A stretch of DNA of 64,000 nt from Ktedonobacteria bacterium brp13 (GTDB lineage: Bacteria; Chloroflexota; Ktedonobacteria; Ktedonobacterales; Ktedonobacteraceae). The stretch spans positions 7,853,485-7,917,484 of the forward strand of contig AP024096.1 of the NCBI GenBank assembly GCA_015099395.1, in the 5' to 3' direction. Each line of letters begins with the position of its first letter. The first letter of the stretch is position 1. Shown here one piece after another: positions 44,823 through 53,625 of this stretch. Below the pieces are notes generated by a model. It was not told where the DNA came from. It saw nothing but the letters and a program-made list of their open reading frames with translations, and did not search any database. A program made the translations under genes and the position numbers.

Positions 44823-46325
44823 ATGAAAACATATGCGACCGTTGTCCTTGCCGCAGGTAAAGGTACACGGATGCGTTCAACATTGTCGAAGCTCCTCCAT
44901 CCATTGGCCGGCCAGCCACTACTGGCGCATGTACTGAAATCTGTTGCTGAGATCCCCTCGACTACGGCTTTTGCTCCTTATCGTGAGCAAATTTCAACAC
45001 AGCGTCCTATTGTGGTCCTTGGTCATGAGTCCGAACAGATCCTCTCTGCCTTTGGCGATCGCTGCCAGTATGCCATGCAGCACGAGCAGTTGGGCACGGG
45101 CCACGCGGTCCTGGCTGCGCAGACAGTTGTTGATGCACTCGATCCTTTGCCAGAGACTGTACTGGTCTGTTATGGTGATACGCCGCTGGTTCGCAGCGAG
45201 ATGCTGGGTCGGGTCCTGGCTGAGCATCTGCAGCAACGAGCCACCGTGACGTTTCTTACTGCCGATGCTGAGCCTACGACCGATTATGGGCGTGTGGTAC
45301 GCGATGGGCAGGGGCGTGTGCGTGAGATTGTCGAGGTCAAGCGTGCGACATCGGAGCAGTTGCAGATTCGCGAAGTGAACTCGGGTGTGTATTGCTTTGA
45401 GCGCAGTTGGCTCTGGTCTACGTTGCAGGCGTTGCCACGCAATGCAGCGGGCGAGTATTATTTGACTGATCTAATCGCGATCGCTTGCACACAAGAGTTG
45501 ACAATAGCGACGGTGAAGGGTTCGCTCGACGAATCATTGGGTGTTAACAACCGTGTGCAGTTGGCAGATGCGGAGCAGATCCTGCGTCGTCGTATTCTGG
45601 AACGGCATATGTATGCTGGCGTCACGATCATCGATCCGGCAACGACCTACATCGATGAAGAGGTACAGATTGGTACAGATACCGTGATCCTGCCCGGTAC
45701 AATGTTATCTGGTAAGACCACAATCGGTTCCTGGTGTCGCATCGGTCCAGGGACAACCATCGAGCAATCTACCCTCGGTGATCGTTGTATCATCAAGAAC
45801 TCTGCACTTGAGGGAGCCTTGCTGGAAGATGATGTTCGTATGGGACCTTTCTCACATTGTCGACCGGGTGCGCATCTGGCGCGTGGTGTACGTATGGGTA
45901 ACTTTGGTGAGGTCAAAAACTCGTATGTTGGTGAGGATGCGGATGTGCATCACTTCAGTTATCTGGGTGATGCTACAGTCGGTGCTCGCACCAATATCGC
46001 TGCTGGCACAATTACCTCCAATTACGATGGTGTGACGAAACAAAAATACCGTACAACCATTGGCGCTGATGCTTTTATCGGTTGTGATACCATCCTGGTG
46101 GCTCCAGTAACCGTTGGAGATAAAGCGATGACCGGTGCTGGCGCTGTCGTCACGAAAGATGTTTCTGCGAGTACGCTTGTCGTTGGTGTGCCTGCGCGGT
46201 TTCAGCGCTCGTTAGCATCGGCAGAGACTGTGGATGGTGCTGAAGAGGCTGCTCGTGAAAAGAGTGCTGAGCAGAAGAGTGTACAACCTGTAATCACTGA
46301 TAGTGTGCCTGACGAAGGCCAATAA
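44823..46325 (+). CDS. glmU: Bifunctional N-acetylglucosamine-1-phosphate uridyltransferase / glucosamine-1-phosphate acetyltransferase
   Basis: A 500-residue GlmU making UDP-GlcNAc for peptidoglycan. The N-terminal pyrophosphorylase shows L-A-A-G-K-G-T-R-M, H-E-Q-L-G-T-G-H-A, Y-G-D-T-P-L and E-V-N-S-G-V-Y. The C-terminal left-handed beta-helix from about residue 265 shows hexapeptide repeats, C-R-P-G-A, G-N-F-G-E-V-K-N and N-Y-D-G-V-T-K. The last 40 residues are an acidic/Glu-Lys extension beyond the normal end. The Shine-Dalgarno is weak. The CNNM-type gene follows after 15 bases. Confidence 0.96.
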   Translation: MKTYATVVLAAGKGTRMRSTLSKLLHPLAGQPLLAHVLKSVAEIPSTTAFAPYREQISTQRPIVVLGHESEQILSAFGDRCQYAMQHEQLGTGHAVLAAQTVVDALDPLPETVLVCYGDTPLVRSEMLGRVLAEHLQQRATVTFLTADAEPTTDYGRVVRDGQGRVREIVEVKRATSEQLQIREVNSGVYCFERSWLWSTLQALPRNAAGEYYLTDLIAIACTQELTIATVKGSLDESLGVNNRVQLADAEQILRRRILERHMYAGVTIIDPATTYIDEEVQIGTDTVILPGTMLSGKTTIGSWCRIGPGTTIEQSTLGDRCIIKNSALEGALLEDDVRMGPFSHCRPGAHLARGVRMGNFGEVKNSYVGEDADVHHFSYLGDATVGARTNIAAGTITSNYDGVTKQKYRTTIGADAFIGCDTILVAPVTVGDKAMTGAGAVVTKDVSASTLVVGVPARFQRSLASAETVDGAEEAAREKSAEQKSVQPVITDSVPDEGQ

Positions 46326-46340
46326 GGAATAGGTGTAAAT

Positions 46341-47804
46341 ATGGACGGCCCTGGCTTATCGAGCTTAGCCGCCACTATTGATTTTCATGTTTCGCAATTT
46401 GATGCGCAGGCGTGGCTACAACTTATAATAATGGTTGTAGCCTTCGTCCTTTGTGCATTGGCCTCTGCTGCCGAAACATCGTTTACGTCCGTAAATCGTA
46501 TCAAGTTAAAAAACCTGGTCGAGGAGGGCGATCAGCAGGCGTTCAAGATTGAGAACTTGCTGGTTGAAGCTAATGTTTTTTTATCGACGATTTTGATCGT
46601 CAACAGTGTTGCGGTGGTGGTTGCCTCTAGCATGGCCACGGTATTGACGCTACGCTTTTTCTCCGCATCCTTTGGTGAATTTATCTCTTCTATCCTTACC
46701 TCTATCTTTGTCCTGATCTTTTGTGAGATCTCGCCCAAAACGGCTGCGCTACAGAATCCGCTGCGTTGGGCGCGTTTTTTCATTGGACCAGTACGAGGGG
46801 CTGCCTGGTTATTACGACCAGTCGTCTGGGTATTGAATAATATAACCTCAATCCTCGTGCGTGTGTTTGGTGGTCATATGAAGCATCTTGGCCCCTTCAT
46901 TACTGAAGATGAGCTACGTCTACTGGTAACGGTCAGTGAAGAAGAGGGCGTGCTGGAAGAGGAAGAGACGGAGATGATCCGTAGCATCTTCGAGTTTGCT
47001 GATACAACGGTGCGTGAGGTGATGGTCCCACGTATCGATATGGTAACCTTATCGAGTGTCACCACGGTCAATCAAGCTGTCGATCTGGCAATACAGGGTG
47101 GATTTTCGCGTATCCCGGTCTATGAGGATGCAGTCGGCATTGATGAGATTTTAGGTATTCTCTACACCAAGGATATGCTCCGGCAGTTGCGTGAGCAACA
47201 CGGCGACCGACCAGTGCGCGAACTGGTACGACCGGCTTACTGTGTACCAGAGACGAAGAAATTGGATGACCTGTTGCGTGAGATTCGTCAGACGCGAACG
47301 CATATGGCGATGGTGATCGACGAGTACGGTTCGGTAGCTGGTCTTGTGACGATCGAAGATCTTATGGAAGAGATCGTTGGTGATATTCAAGACGAATATG
47401 ACCATGAAGAGCTGCTTTATGAGCGTGTCAACGAAGATGAGTATATTTTCGATGCCAAGGTAAGTATCTATGAATTCAATGAGTTGATGCATATGAACCT
47501 GGACGACAGGGATTATGAGACGCTGGGTGGTTTTGTCTATGCGCAATTAGATAAAATTCCAGGCGTAGGAGATACCATCTCGTTTGAGGATCTTATGTTT
47601 ACGGTACTGGCAACGCGCGGGCGTCGTATCCTCAAGATCCGTGTCGAGCGCAAGCATGAAGAGAAGGGCCTTGTCGAAGGGGCGGTTGAACTGCTCTTGC
47701 TCCCTTCGCCAGAGGAGCGAGAACATGCAGCAGATGAAAAGCACAGGCAGGATACCGATGATCGCGCGGACAAATCTCCGCGTGTACGATCTAAGGGCGC
47801 GTGA
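46341..47804 (+). CDS. CNNM/CorC-HlyC-type membrane protein (DUF21, CBS pair, CorC domain)
   Basis: A 487-residue protein. Residues about 20-200 form the DUF21 transmembrane domain (C-A-L-A-S-A-A-E-T-S-F-T-S-V-N). Residues about 215-340 hold two CBS domains (V-M-V-P-R-I-D-M-V...T-H-M-A-M-V-I-D-E-Y-G-S-V-A-G-L-V-T-I-E-D). A CorC/HlyC C-terminal domain (D-A-K-V-S-I-Y-E-F-N-E) and a charged tail follow. Family members are linked to Mg2+ or Co2+ efflux; the older name hemolysin C is historical. It forms an operon with glmU. Confidence 0.93.
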   Translation: MDGPGLSSLAATIDFHVSQFDAQAWLQLIIMVVAFVLCALASAAETSFTSVNRIKLKNLVEEGDQQAFKIENLLVEANVFLSTILIVNSVAVVVASSMATVLTLRFFSASFGEFISSILTSIFVLIFCEISPKTAALQNPLRWARFFIGPVRGAAWLLRPVVWVLNNITSILVRVFGGHMKHLGPFITEDELRLLVTVSEEEGVLEEEETEMIRSIFEFADTTVREVMVPRIDMVTLSSVTTVNQAVDLAIQGGFSRIPVYEDAVGIDEILGILYTKDMLRQLREQHGDRPVRELVRPAYCVPETKKLDDLLREIRQTRTHMAMVIDEYGSVAGLVTIEDLMEEIVGDIQDEYDHEELLYERVNEDEYIFDAKVSIYEFNELMHMNLDDRDYETLGGFVYAQLDKIPGVGDTISFEDLMFTVLATRGRRILKIRVERKHEEKGLVEGAVELLLLPSPEEREHAADEKHRQDTDDRADKSPRVRSKGA

Positions 47805-47829
47805 GGACGTGGAGGACGTGGAGGACGTG
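47803..47829 (+). repeat. Three tandem 9-bp repeats at the end of the CNNM gene
   Basis: GAGGACGTG is repeated three times without change, beginning inside the stop codon TGA at 47802-47804. Confidence 0.8.
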
Positions 47830-47889
47830 AGGATAGAGATCTGTAGCGTACCGCGTATATCCGTATAATGACGCTTTCTGGTAGTATCA

Positions 47890-47923
47890 AAAGGCGGGTA
47901 ACAAACCCGCCTTTGTGTTTTCT
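47890..47923 (+). terminator. Intrinsic terminator of the glmU-CNNM unit
   Basis: AAAGGCGGGT (47890-47899) pairs with ACCCGCCTTT (47905-47914), followed by GTGTTTT. It lies between the CNNM stop and the HMG-CoA lyase start, and argues against the longer lyase start at 47868. Confidence 0.85.
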
Positions 47924-47939
47924 GAAAGGAATATCGACG

Positions 47940-48863
47940 ATGAGTTCCTCTTTTGATAACGTACCGGCCGCAGTACGGATCGTTGAGGTTGGTCCTCGCG
48001 ATGGTTTGCAAAACGAGAAGGTTGCTATCCCGACTCCTCAAAAGATTCAATTTGTTCAGATGTTAGCGTCGGCCGGCCTGCCAGTGGTTGAGGTCACTTC
48101 GTTTGTAAGTCCACGCGCAATCCCCCAATTGAGCGATGCTGATACCGTCATGTCTAACATCACTCGTCTTCCCGGGACTGCTTACCCTGTACTGATCCCC
48201 AATATCAAAGGAATGCAACGTGCGCTGGCTACTGGTGTACGCTCGATCGCTGTCTTTACTGCCGCCAGTGAAAGCTTTGCGCGTCACAACATTAATGCTT
48301 CAATCGCGGAGAGCCTGGCAAACTTTCGACCTGTAGTAGCCCTGGCGCAACAAGAAGATATCCCTGTACGTGGCTACATCTCGACCGTCTTTGGCTGTCC
48401 CTATGAGGGAGCCGTAGATCCGCAACGCGTGGTTGCGGTGGCGCAGGAGTTGCTTGCTATGGGCGTGCAAGAGCTATCGCTGGGTGATACGATTGGAGTG
48501 GCGACGCCCAGGCAGGTAGAGAACGTATTAGATATCGTGCTCGCAGCGAACGACATTACCCGTGAGATCGTAGGTGTTCACTTTCATGATACACGAGGCA
48601 CGGCGCTAGCAAATGTCCTGATCTCTTTGCAGATGGGAATTACTACTATTGACGCCGCCGCCGGTGGCCTCGGCGGTTGTCCATATGCACCTGGCGCATC
48701 TGGTAACCTGGCGACCGAAGATCTGCTCTACATGCTGCACGGTATGGGGATTCAGACTGGCGTAGATCTGGAAAAGGTAGTAGCCGCAACACGCTATATC
48801 GCTGCCTATCTTGGTCACACTCCTACTGGCAAATATTATCAAGCGGCTGTTAGTTCGCGTTAG
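47940..48863 (+). CDS. liuE: Hydroxymethylglutaryl-CoA lyase
   Basis: A 307-residue TIM-barrel lyase splitting HMG-CoA into acetyl-CoA and acetoacetate, the last step of leucine breakdown. Motifs are V-E-V-G-P-R-D-G-L-Q-N-E (metal and substrate), V-T-S-F-V-S-P, V-H-F-H-D-T-R-G (metal histidines), and the catalytic-cysteine loop G-G-L-G-G-C-P-Y-A-P-G-A-S-G-N. The start at 47940 has AAAGGA upstream and follows the terminator. It lies on the strand opposite to liuBCD, 3.4 kb away, and so is transcribed separately from them. Confidence 0.94.
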   Translation: MSSSFDNVPAAVRIVEVGPRDGLQNEKVAIPTPQKIQFVQMLASAGLPVVEVTSFVSPRAIPQLSDADTVMSNITRLPGTAYPVLIPNIKGMQRALATGVRSIAVFTAASESFARHNINASIAESLANFRPVVALAQQEDIPVRGYISTVFGCPYEGAVDPQRVVAVAQELLAMGVQELSLGDTIGVATPRQVENVLDIVLAANDITREIVGVHFHDTRGTALANVLISLQMGITTIDAAAGGLGGCPYAPGASGNLATEDLLYMLHGMGIQTGVDLEKVVAATRYIAAYLGHTPTGKYYQAAVSSR

Positions 48864-48893
48864 GAGCCTGAAAGCCTGCTCTATGGAAGAACA

Positions 48894-48925
48894 AGTCCAA
48901 TAGTGTTGCAAAACACTATTGGACT
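48894..48925. terminator. Terminator-like hairpin between convergent genes
   Basis: A 14-bp perfect stem AGTCCAATAGTGTT / AACACTATTGGACT (48894-48907, 48912-48925) with loop GCAA. There is no U-tract. Confidence 0.65.
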
Positions 48926-48947
48926 CAGGTTGTGAATTGATGTAGCG

Positions 48948-50417
48948 CTATTTGGACAGGTATTCAAGACCGGCTTTTAATTGCAGGTCACCACTGTTGA
49001 GAATCTGTTGCAGCGTCATTTTGCGCTGAGCTTCGTCGTTAGGTGAGAGGATTGGAGCGGTTGGCGATTGTTTGACCTCGATATTGGGATGGACGCCGCC
49101 GTTAGGATTTGTCGCATCTTTACGGATAAAGTGTCCGTCGGGTGTGAGCCATTCCTGGGTTCCGATAAGCAGTGCTGAGCCATCGGCGAGGTTGAATTGT
49201 TGAAGGACGGTACCGGTGCCAAAGGTTGTCTCACCGATCAGGGTTGCCCGGTTATTCTCCTTGAGTGCACCTGCTACGATCTCTGCTGCACTGGCTGAGT
49301 TACCATCGACCAGGACAACCATCTTAGAGGTGGTATCAATTGCGTTGCCTGTGACCGGTTGCGGTGTGCGATTGCCACTACTATCCTGCTGGAGCAGGAC
49401 ATTGCCTTTTTTGACGAAGAGGCTTGTAAGATTAATCGCTTCGTTGAGATAGCCACCAGAGTTACCACGTAGATCGAGCACAATCTTTGTGGCCCCTTCA
49501 CGCTTAGCTTGTAGTAGTTGTGTTTTGACCTGGTCGGTAATACCATTTGCGAACTGGATTACCTGAATGTGTACGGTATGATCCTCAGGAATATAGTAGG
49601 AATAGACGTTAGGTACGTCGATCTGTGCGCGTACTAGTTTGAAGACACGTGTCTGTGACTCTCCAGGTCGTTGGATGGTGATATCAACGCTCGTCCCCTC
49701 TTTGCCCTGGATCAGAGTACTGACAGCTGTTACATCTTTGCCAACAACGTTGGTTCCGTTGACCGCAACAATCACATCATTGGGTTTAAGACCGGCTTTA
49801 GCAGCGGGAGAATTAGGGATAGGCGCGGTTACGATAAGCTTTTTCGTGGTCGTATCCTGGTGAAGATAGATGCCGACGCCGGTAAATGTTCCACTCAGTT
49901 GCTGATTCTCATTCTGTACGGTCTGAGCATCCATAAAGCGGGTATGACCGGTATCGCCTAGCGACTGTACCATAGCATTGATTGCGGCGTACGACATTTT
50001 TTGATAATTAACGTCTTTACGATCGACATAGTTTTGATCAATCTGGTTCCAGGCCTGTTGAAAGAGCTGTGAATACTCGCGCGATTGACTGCTCTGTGTA
50101 ATAAAGGAGCCACCGAAATATTCATGCCCAAACCAGCCTCCCAGAAATGCTGCGATGACAAGAGCGATGATCCCAAAGGTCTTCACCATCGAACGGCGCA
50201 GCGAGGTGGCTGTCCCTCTGGTAGATGTTTGCATATCCTGGCTAAAATGTTGTTGTTGCTTCTCGTCAGGTGACGGAAGAAATGGATACTGATCAAAATC
50301 ATGCTGTGGAGCTTGCCCTGCATTTGATTGATCATGTGGTGGCTGGTTTTCATACCAGCGAGGATCATCGTATCTACTCACCTGGTTATACTCTCCCTGT
50401 CTTAATTGCTTTTGCAC
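48948..50417 (-). CDS. S41-family (C-terminal processing peptidase-like) protein lacking the catalytic lysine
   Basis: A 489-residue membrane-anchored protein. A Q/P-rich cytoplasmic N-terminus precedes one transmembrane helix at about 79-97. A PDZ domain at about 165-265 (S-P-A-A-K-A-G-L-K-P-N-D-V-I) and the S41 core (V-L-D-L-R-G-N-S-G-G-Y-L) follow. The nucleophile serine is S376 in N-S-A-S-A-A-E. Exactly 25 residues later, where the catalytic lysine of CtpA/Prc stands in F-G-K-G, the sequence reads F-G-T-G (T401). It may be a pseudo-protease or use another base. Possibly acts on envelope proteins; role unknown. Confidence 0.88.
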   Translation of the reverse strand: MQKQLRQGEYNQVSRYDDPRWYENQPPHDQSNAGQAPQHDFDQYPFLPSPDEKQQQHFSQDMQTSTRGTATSLRRSMVKTFGIIALVIAAFLGGWFGHEYFGGSFITQSSQSREYSQLFQQAWNQIDQNYVDRKDVNYQKMSYAAINAMVQSLGDTGHTRFMDAQTVQNENQQLSGTFTGVGIYLHQDTTTKKLIVTAPIPNSPAAKAGLKPNDVIVAVNGTNVVGKDVTAVSTLIQGKEGTSVDITIQRPGESQTRVFKLVRAQIDVPNVYSYYIPEDHTVHIQVIQFANGITDQVKTQLLQAKREGATKIVLDLRGNSGGYLNEAINLTSLFVKKGNVLLQQDSSGNRTPQPVTGNAIDTTSKMVVLVDGNSASAAEIVAGALKENNRATLIGETTFGTGTVLQQFNLADGSALLIGTQEWLTPDGHFIRKDATNPNGGVHPNIEVKQSPTAPILSPNDEAQRKMTLQQILNSGDLQLKAGLEYLSK

Positions 50418-50593
50418 TTATCTTAGTTAGCCATCTCTGAAAAGTCAAATACTGTGCATTTTCTTGAAATGGGTGGGCACTGGTCTGGTAATAGCAATGT
50501 TCGCACTCAATGCGTACGTAGTTAGTACTCAACCAATACATATTCTATACGTATGTATTGGCAAGTGTGTGATAAATACGCGACATTGGGCAC
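50418..50593. promoter_or_regulatory. S41 gene upstream region with a 10-bp perfect inverted repeat
   Basis: CCAATACATA (50533-50542), 9-base spacer, TATGTATTGG (50552-50561). On the minus strand a TTGCCA (50564-50559) overlaps one arm and TATGTA (50542-50537) lies 16 bases on, suggesting an operator over a weak promoter for the S41 gene. Nothing else is evident in this gap. Confidence 0.45.
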
Positions 50594-50635
50594 AAAAAAG
50601 GGGATAGAGTTCACGTGAACTCTATCCCCTTTTTT
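50594..50635. terminator. Terminator of infC (42-bp perfect palindrome)
   Basis: Two 21-base arms with no spacer, centred between 50614 and 50615, beginning with A6-G4 and ending with C4-T6. Functional as an intrinsic terminator in both directions; infC on the minus strand is the natural client. Confidence 0.9.
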
Positions 50636-50720
50636 GTTTGTAACTGCAGAGCATTCTACTATAAACGAACACCCTATGGGATCTGTTCATTGTAGCATTT
50701 AGCATAGTGATCCGTAGTGA

Positions 50721-51455
50721 CTACGACTTCTGTGTGGGTTGTGTGGGTGCCTCTACTGGAGCAACAACCGGAGTATCGACTGATGACTCTACCGGCTCTG
50801 CCTCTGCTGTCGCAACCGAATTCGCCGAAGCTACCGACTCTTCAGCATCTGCAACCTGTTCTGTCTGAGAACTCTTGTTTTTGCCGATAGGAACTTGTTT
50901 CTTCGGTGGTTCCCAGCCTGGAGCGCGGGAGACAATCATCGACATCATGCGACCTTCCATAACAGGTGAGCGCTCGATAGTTGCCATGCCTTTAAGCTCG
51001 TCTGCGATACCATCCAGTAGTTTGCGACCAATATCAGGATGGCGCATGTCTGGTCCACGGAACTGCACACTGACACGCACTTTGTCACCATCAGCCAGAA
51101 ATTCCTGAATCTTACGCGTCTTCACTTCTACATCATGGTCATCAGTACGCGGACGCATGCGAATCTCTTTGAGAGTGATGGTCTTCTGGTTTTTGCGTGC
51201 CTCATTCTCTTTTTTAGCCTGCTCATATTTAAAGCGACCGTAGTCCATCAGCTTGCAGACTGGTGGATTGGCGTTAGGCGATACCTCTACCAGATCTAAA
51301 TTCTTGTCACGAGCAATATCCAATGCTCGCATGGGAGGCATCACTCCCATCATTTCGCCATTTTCGTCGATTAAGCGAACTTCACGTGCCCGAATGCGTT
51401 CGTTGACACGCGTCTCTCGTGCGCGGTCGTTGTTCCCCCGAAAATCCCTATTAAT
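50721..51455 (-). CDS. infC: Translation initiation factor IF-3, probable AUU start
   Basis: IF-3 binds the 30S subunit and checks start codon and initiator tRNA pairing. The N domain shows N-E-R-I-R-A-R-E-V-R-L-I, L-D-L-V-E-V-S-P-N-A-N-P-P-V-C-K and M-D-Y-G-R-F-K-Y-E. The C domain shows E-I-R-M-R-P-R-T-D-D-H-D. A Ser/Glu/Ala-rich tail of about 40 residues is extra. The start is placed at ATT (51455-51453): GAGGAG lies 9 bases before it, it begins just ahead of the conserved region, and AUU is the known autoregulatory infC start in other bacteria. An in-frame ATG at 51521 adds 22 residues but has only a weak ribosome site. Confidence 0.93.
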   Translation of the reverse strand: MNRDFRGNNDRARETRVNERIRAREVRLIDENGEMMGVMPPMRALDIARDKNLDLVEVSPNANPPVCKLMDYGRFKYEQAKKENEARKNQKTITLKEIRMRPRTDDHDVEVKTRKIQEFLADGDKVRVSVQFRGPDMRHPDIGRKLLDGIADELKGMATIERSPVMEGRMMSMIVSRAPGWEPPKKQVPIGKNKSSQTEQVADAEESVASANSVATAEAEPVESSVDTPVVAPVEAPTQPTQKS

Positions 51456-51586
51456 AGAACTTTTCTCCTCTTCTGAACTAGGTAAGACACTGGCTTTACC
51501 ACTGATACGAATAATCTGCATCTACAGTTTCGCCCAACCATGGACAATACCGTGTATGCGGTTCGTAGCTATAAACGGACGCTACA

Positions 51587-51615
51587 AGTATACTACGTAC
51601 CGAGCTTGTTTGCAA
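51587..51615 (-). promoter_or_regulatory. infC promoter
   Basis: On the minus strand TTGCAA (51615-51610), 17-base spacer, TATACT (51592-51587). The predicted start is near 51580, giving a leader of about 125 bases to the AUU codon. For the facing gene, an extended -10 TGGTATACT lies at 51848-51856. The rest of 51522-51962 shows no gene. Confidence 0.62.
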
Positions 51616-51962
51616 GTGGACGCTCAGACTGCTTGAGCCATGCTGTCAGGCGCTTTTAAGGCATTTTAAAGTAGAGCTTTGACAGTCTTTCATGCTAATA
51701 CAAAAACATTTTACTTTTTCATTTTATTTCTGATCGACAGCGTTAGCGCAAACAAAGTCAGCCACTATGTAGAGACTGCCATTGGTGGCTATTGCTTTTT
51801 AAGGAGAAAAAAAGGTGAGCCGAAGAGTAGTAGAAGGCAATAATTTATGGTATACTTGCACTACAAAAGAAATAGAGCATATACTGACATCTTTCTACGT
51901 AGTGGAATAGCTTGGCATAACAGATCCTCTCACTGACAGGCTTAATACAAGGAGGCTCCGCT

Positions 51963-53558
51963 ATGAGCGGCAGTGTGGTCACTGATCATACCTGGTCTTT
52001 TGCTTCTGTGCCTGCGTTATTTCGTTTCTCTCCTCGTCCCAATCAAGCGCACCAGATTCATTGGCGGGCCTGGGGTAGTGCTGCGTTTGCTGAGGCTATG
52101 CAGCAAGATAAACCTATCTTTCTTGTTATCTCTACAGCCTGGTCAGAGGCGTCACATCTGTTAGATGAGAAGACGCTTTCTGAGCCCAGTGTCATCGCTA
52201 TTGTGAATGCTGATTTCCTACCTGTGCGTGTAGATGCGGATCTGCGACCGGATGTTAATCAACGCTACAACCAGAATGGTTGGCCCAGCATTGTACTACT
52301 CTCGGCGGAAGGTGAAGTGCTGTGGGGTGGTATCTATACGTCTCCGCAAAAGTTGCTTTATTGTCTTGGACATATGCGCCGCTATTATAGTGAGCATCGG
52401 CAGGATATTGCTGAGCAGGCACATCACTTGCTGGCTCAACGGCTGGAGAGTGCGTCTCCTGCAGCTACAAAACATCCCCTTACCACTACTGAACGATTAA
52501 CGCTGCTGGATATTCCTCGTTCAACTGAGCAGGTGCTACGGGATCTTTATGATTCTGAGCATGGTGGTTTTACGCTACATCCTACCCTCAAGTTTCCGCA
52601 TCCAGAGGCGCTTGAAGTATTATTGCATGCACATACACCAGAGGCGTTGCAGATGGTCTGCTATTCGTTGGCGCAGATGCGTGATGGTGGGCTCTGGGAT
52701 GTTGAGGGTGGTGGCTTCTTCCATTATGCAACCTCTGAAGATTGGAGTTTGCCGCATACCGCGAAGATGCTGGATGAGAACGCTGCTCTCTTACGTGTGA
52801 TAGCCATGCTAGCTGCACAGACACAGGATCAACAGTGGTTCGCTCTGGCACGCCAACTTATCCAATCGATCCAACAGATCTTCTGGCAATCGAAGACTGG
52901 TGCTTTTAGTGGCAGCCAATGTGCTGATGAGGGCTATTATGAACCCGGTCAATACTCGCGTGCTTCGCGGGTTGCTCCACCGGTGGATGAAGCGATCTAT
53001 ACAGCGTGGAATGCACGTGCGATCTCTGCCTATCTGCTCTCAGCTACTGTACTGGATGATGCACAGGTTGGCATGGTTGCTTTAGAGGCTCTGGATTATC
53101 TGTGTACAAACCTGACACATCCTCAGGGTGGAATGTTCCATGTTGCGCAAGGTGAACACGTTGCGCTACCGGGACAGTTAGCGGATCAGGTCTGGATGAC
53201 ACAGGCGCTGCTGGATGGCTATGCGTTTTCTAGTCGGGAACGCTACCTGAACGCAGCAATTGCTGTAATGCACTATACTCTGCATGTACTCTTCGATACA
53301 CAGTCAGGACTCTTTTATGATGCCCCGGATGATCCAATGGCTCTCGGACGGTTGGTGATCCGTGAGCAACCGTTGATCGAGAATGCCCTTGCAGCCAGTT
53401 GCTTGCTGCGTATGGCGGCATATAGTAAACGGCAAAGCCTGCGCGATACCGGTCTGCATATACTTGTTCATTGCCGAGAAATGTATCGTCGTACAGGTAT
53501 TCAAGGAGCTACCTATGCCAGTATTGTTGTACAAGCTATTGCACAACAATGGGTGTAG
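51963..53558 (+). CDS. DUF255 (thioredoxin-like) / six-hairpin glycosidase-fold protein with CxxC replaced
   Basis: A 531-residue member of the YyaL/SSP411 family: an N-terminal thioredoxin-like DUF255 domain and a C-terminal alpha/alpha toroid. The family start K-P-I-F-L-x-I is kept (50-56), as are N-x-D-F-L-P-V-R-V-D and N-G-W-P-S. However, the normal C-H-W-C-H is S-E-A-S-H (61-65), so both cysteines are serine. The toroid part keeps G-G-G-F-F-H-Y-A-T and L-P-H-T-A-K-M-L-D-E-N-A. Redox activity is therefore unlikely. It is about 130-150 residues shorter than typical full-length members. Followed by the DinB-like gene. Confidence 0.87.
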   Translation: MSGSVVTDHTWSFASVPALFRFSPRPNQAHQIHWRAWGSAAFAEAMQQDKPIFLVISTAWSEASHLLDEKTLSEPSVIAIVNADFLPVRVDADLRPDVNQRYNQNGWPSIVLLSAEGEVLWGGIYTSPQKLLYCLGHMRRYYSEHRQDIAEQAHHLLAQRLESASPAATKHPLTTTERLTLLDIPRSTEQVLRDLYDSEHGGFTLHPTLKFPHPEALEVLLHAHTPEALQMVCYSLAQMRDGGLWDVEGGGFFHYATSEDWSLPHTAKMLDENAALLRVIAMLAAQTQDQQWFALARQLIQSIQQIFWQSKTGAFSGSQCADEGYYEPGQYSRASRVAPPVDEAIYTAWNARAISAYLLSATVLDDAQVGMVALEALDYLCTNLTHPQGGMFHVAQGEHVALPGQLADQVWMTQALLDGYAFSSRERYLNAAIAVMHYTLHVLFDTQSGLFYDAPDDPMALGRLVIREQPLIENALAASCLLRMAAYSKRQSLRDTGLHILVHCREMYRRTGIQGATYASIVVQAIAQQWV

Positions 53559-53625
53559 TCTGACTCTAATAGTATGTATAATTATACTGGTCTATATTTC
53601 CTGCTTATTATTTGAAAGGATTCTT

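Noticed and set aside
47868-47939. Earlier start for HMG-CoA lyase
   Set aside because: The extra 24 codons run through a clear intrinsic terminator and are not part of the family.
53383-53625. Upstream extension of the DinB-like ORF
   Set aside because: It overlaps the end of the DUF255 gene in another frame, while ATG 53626 has a proper ribosome site.
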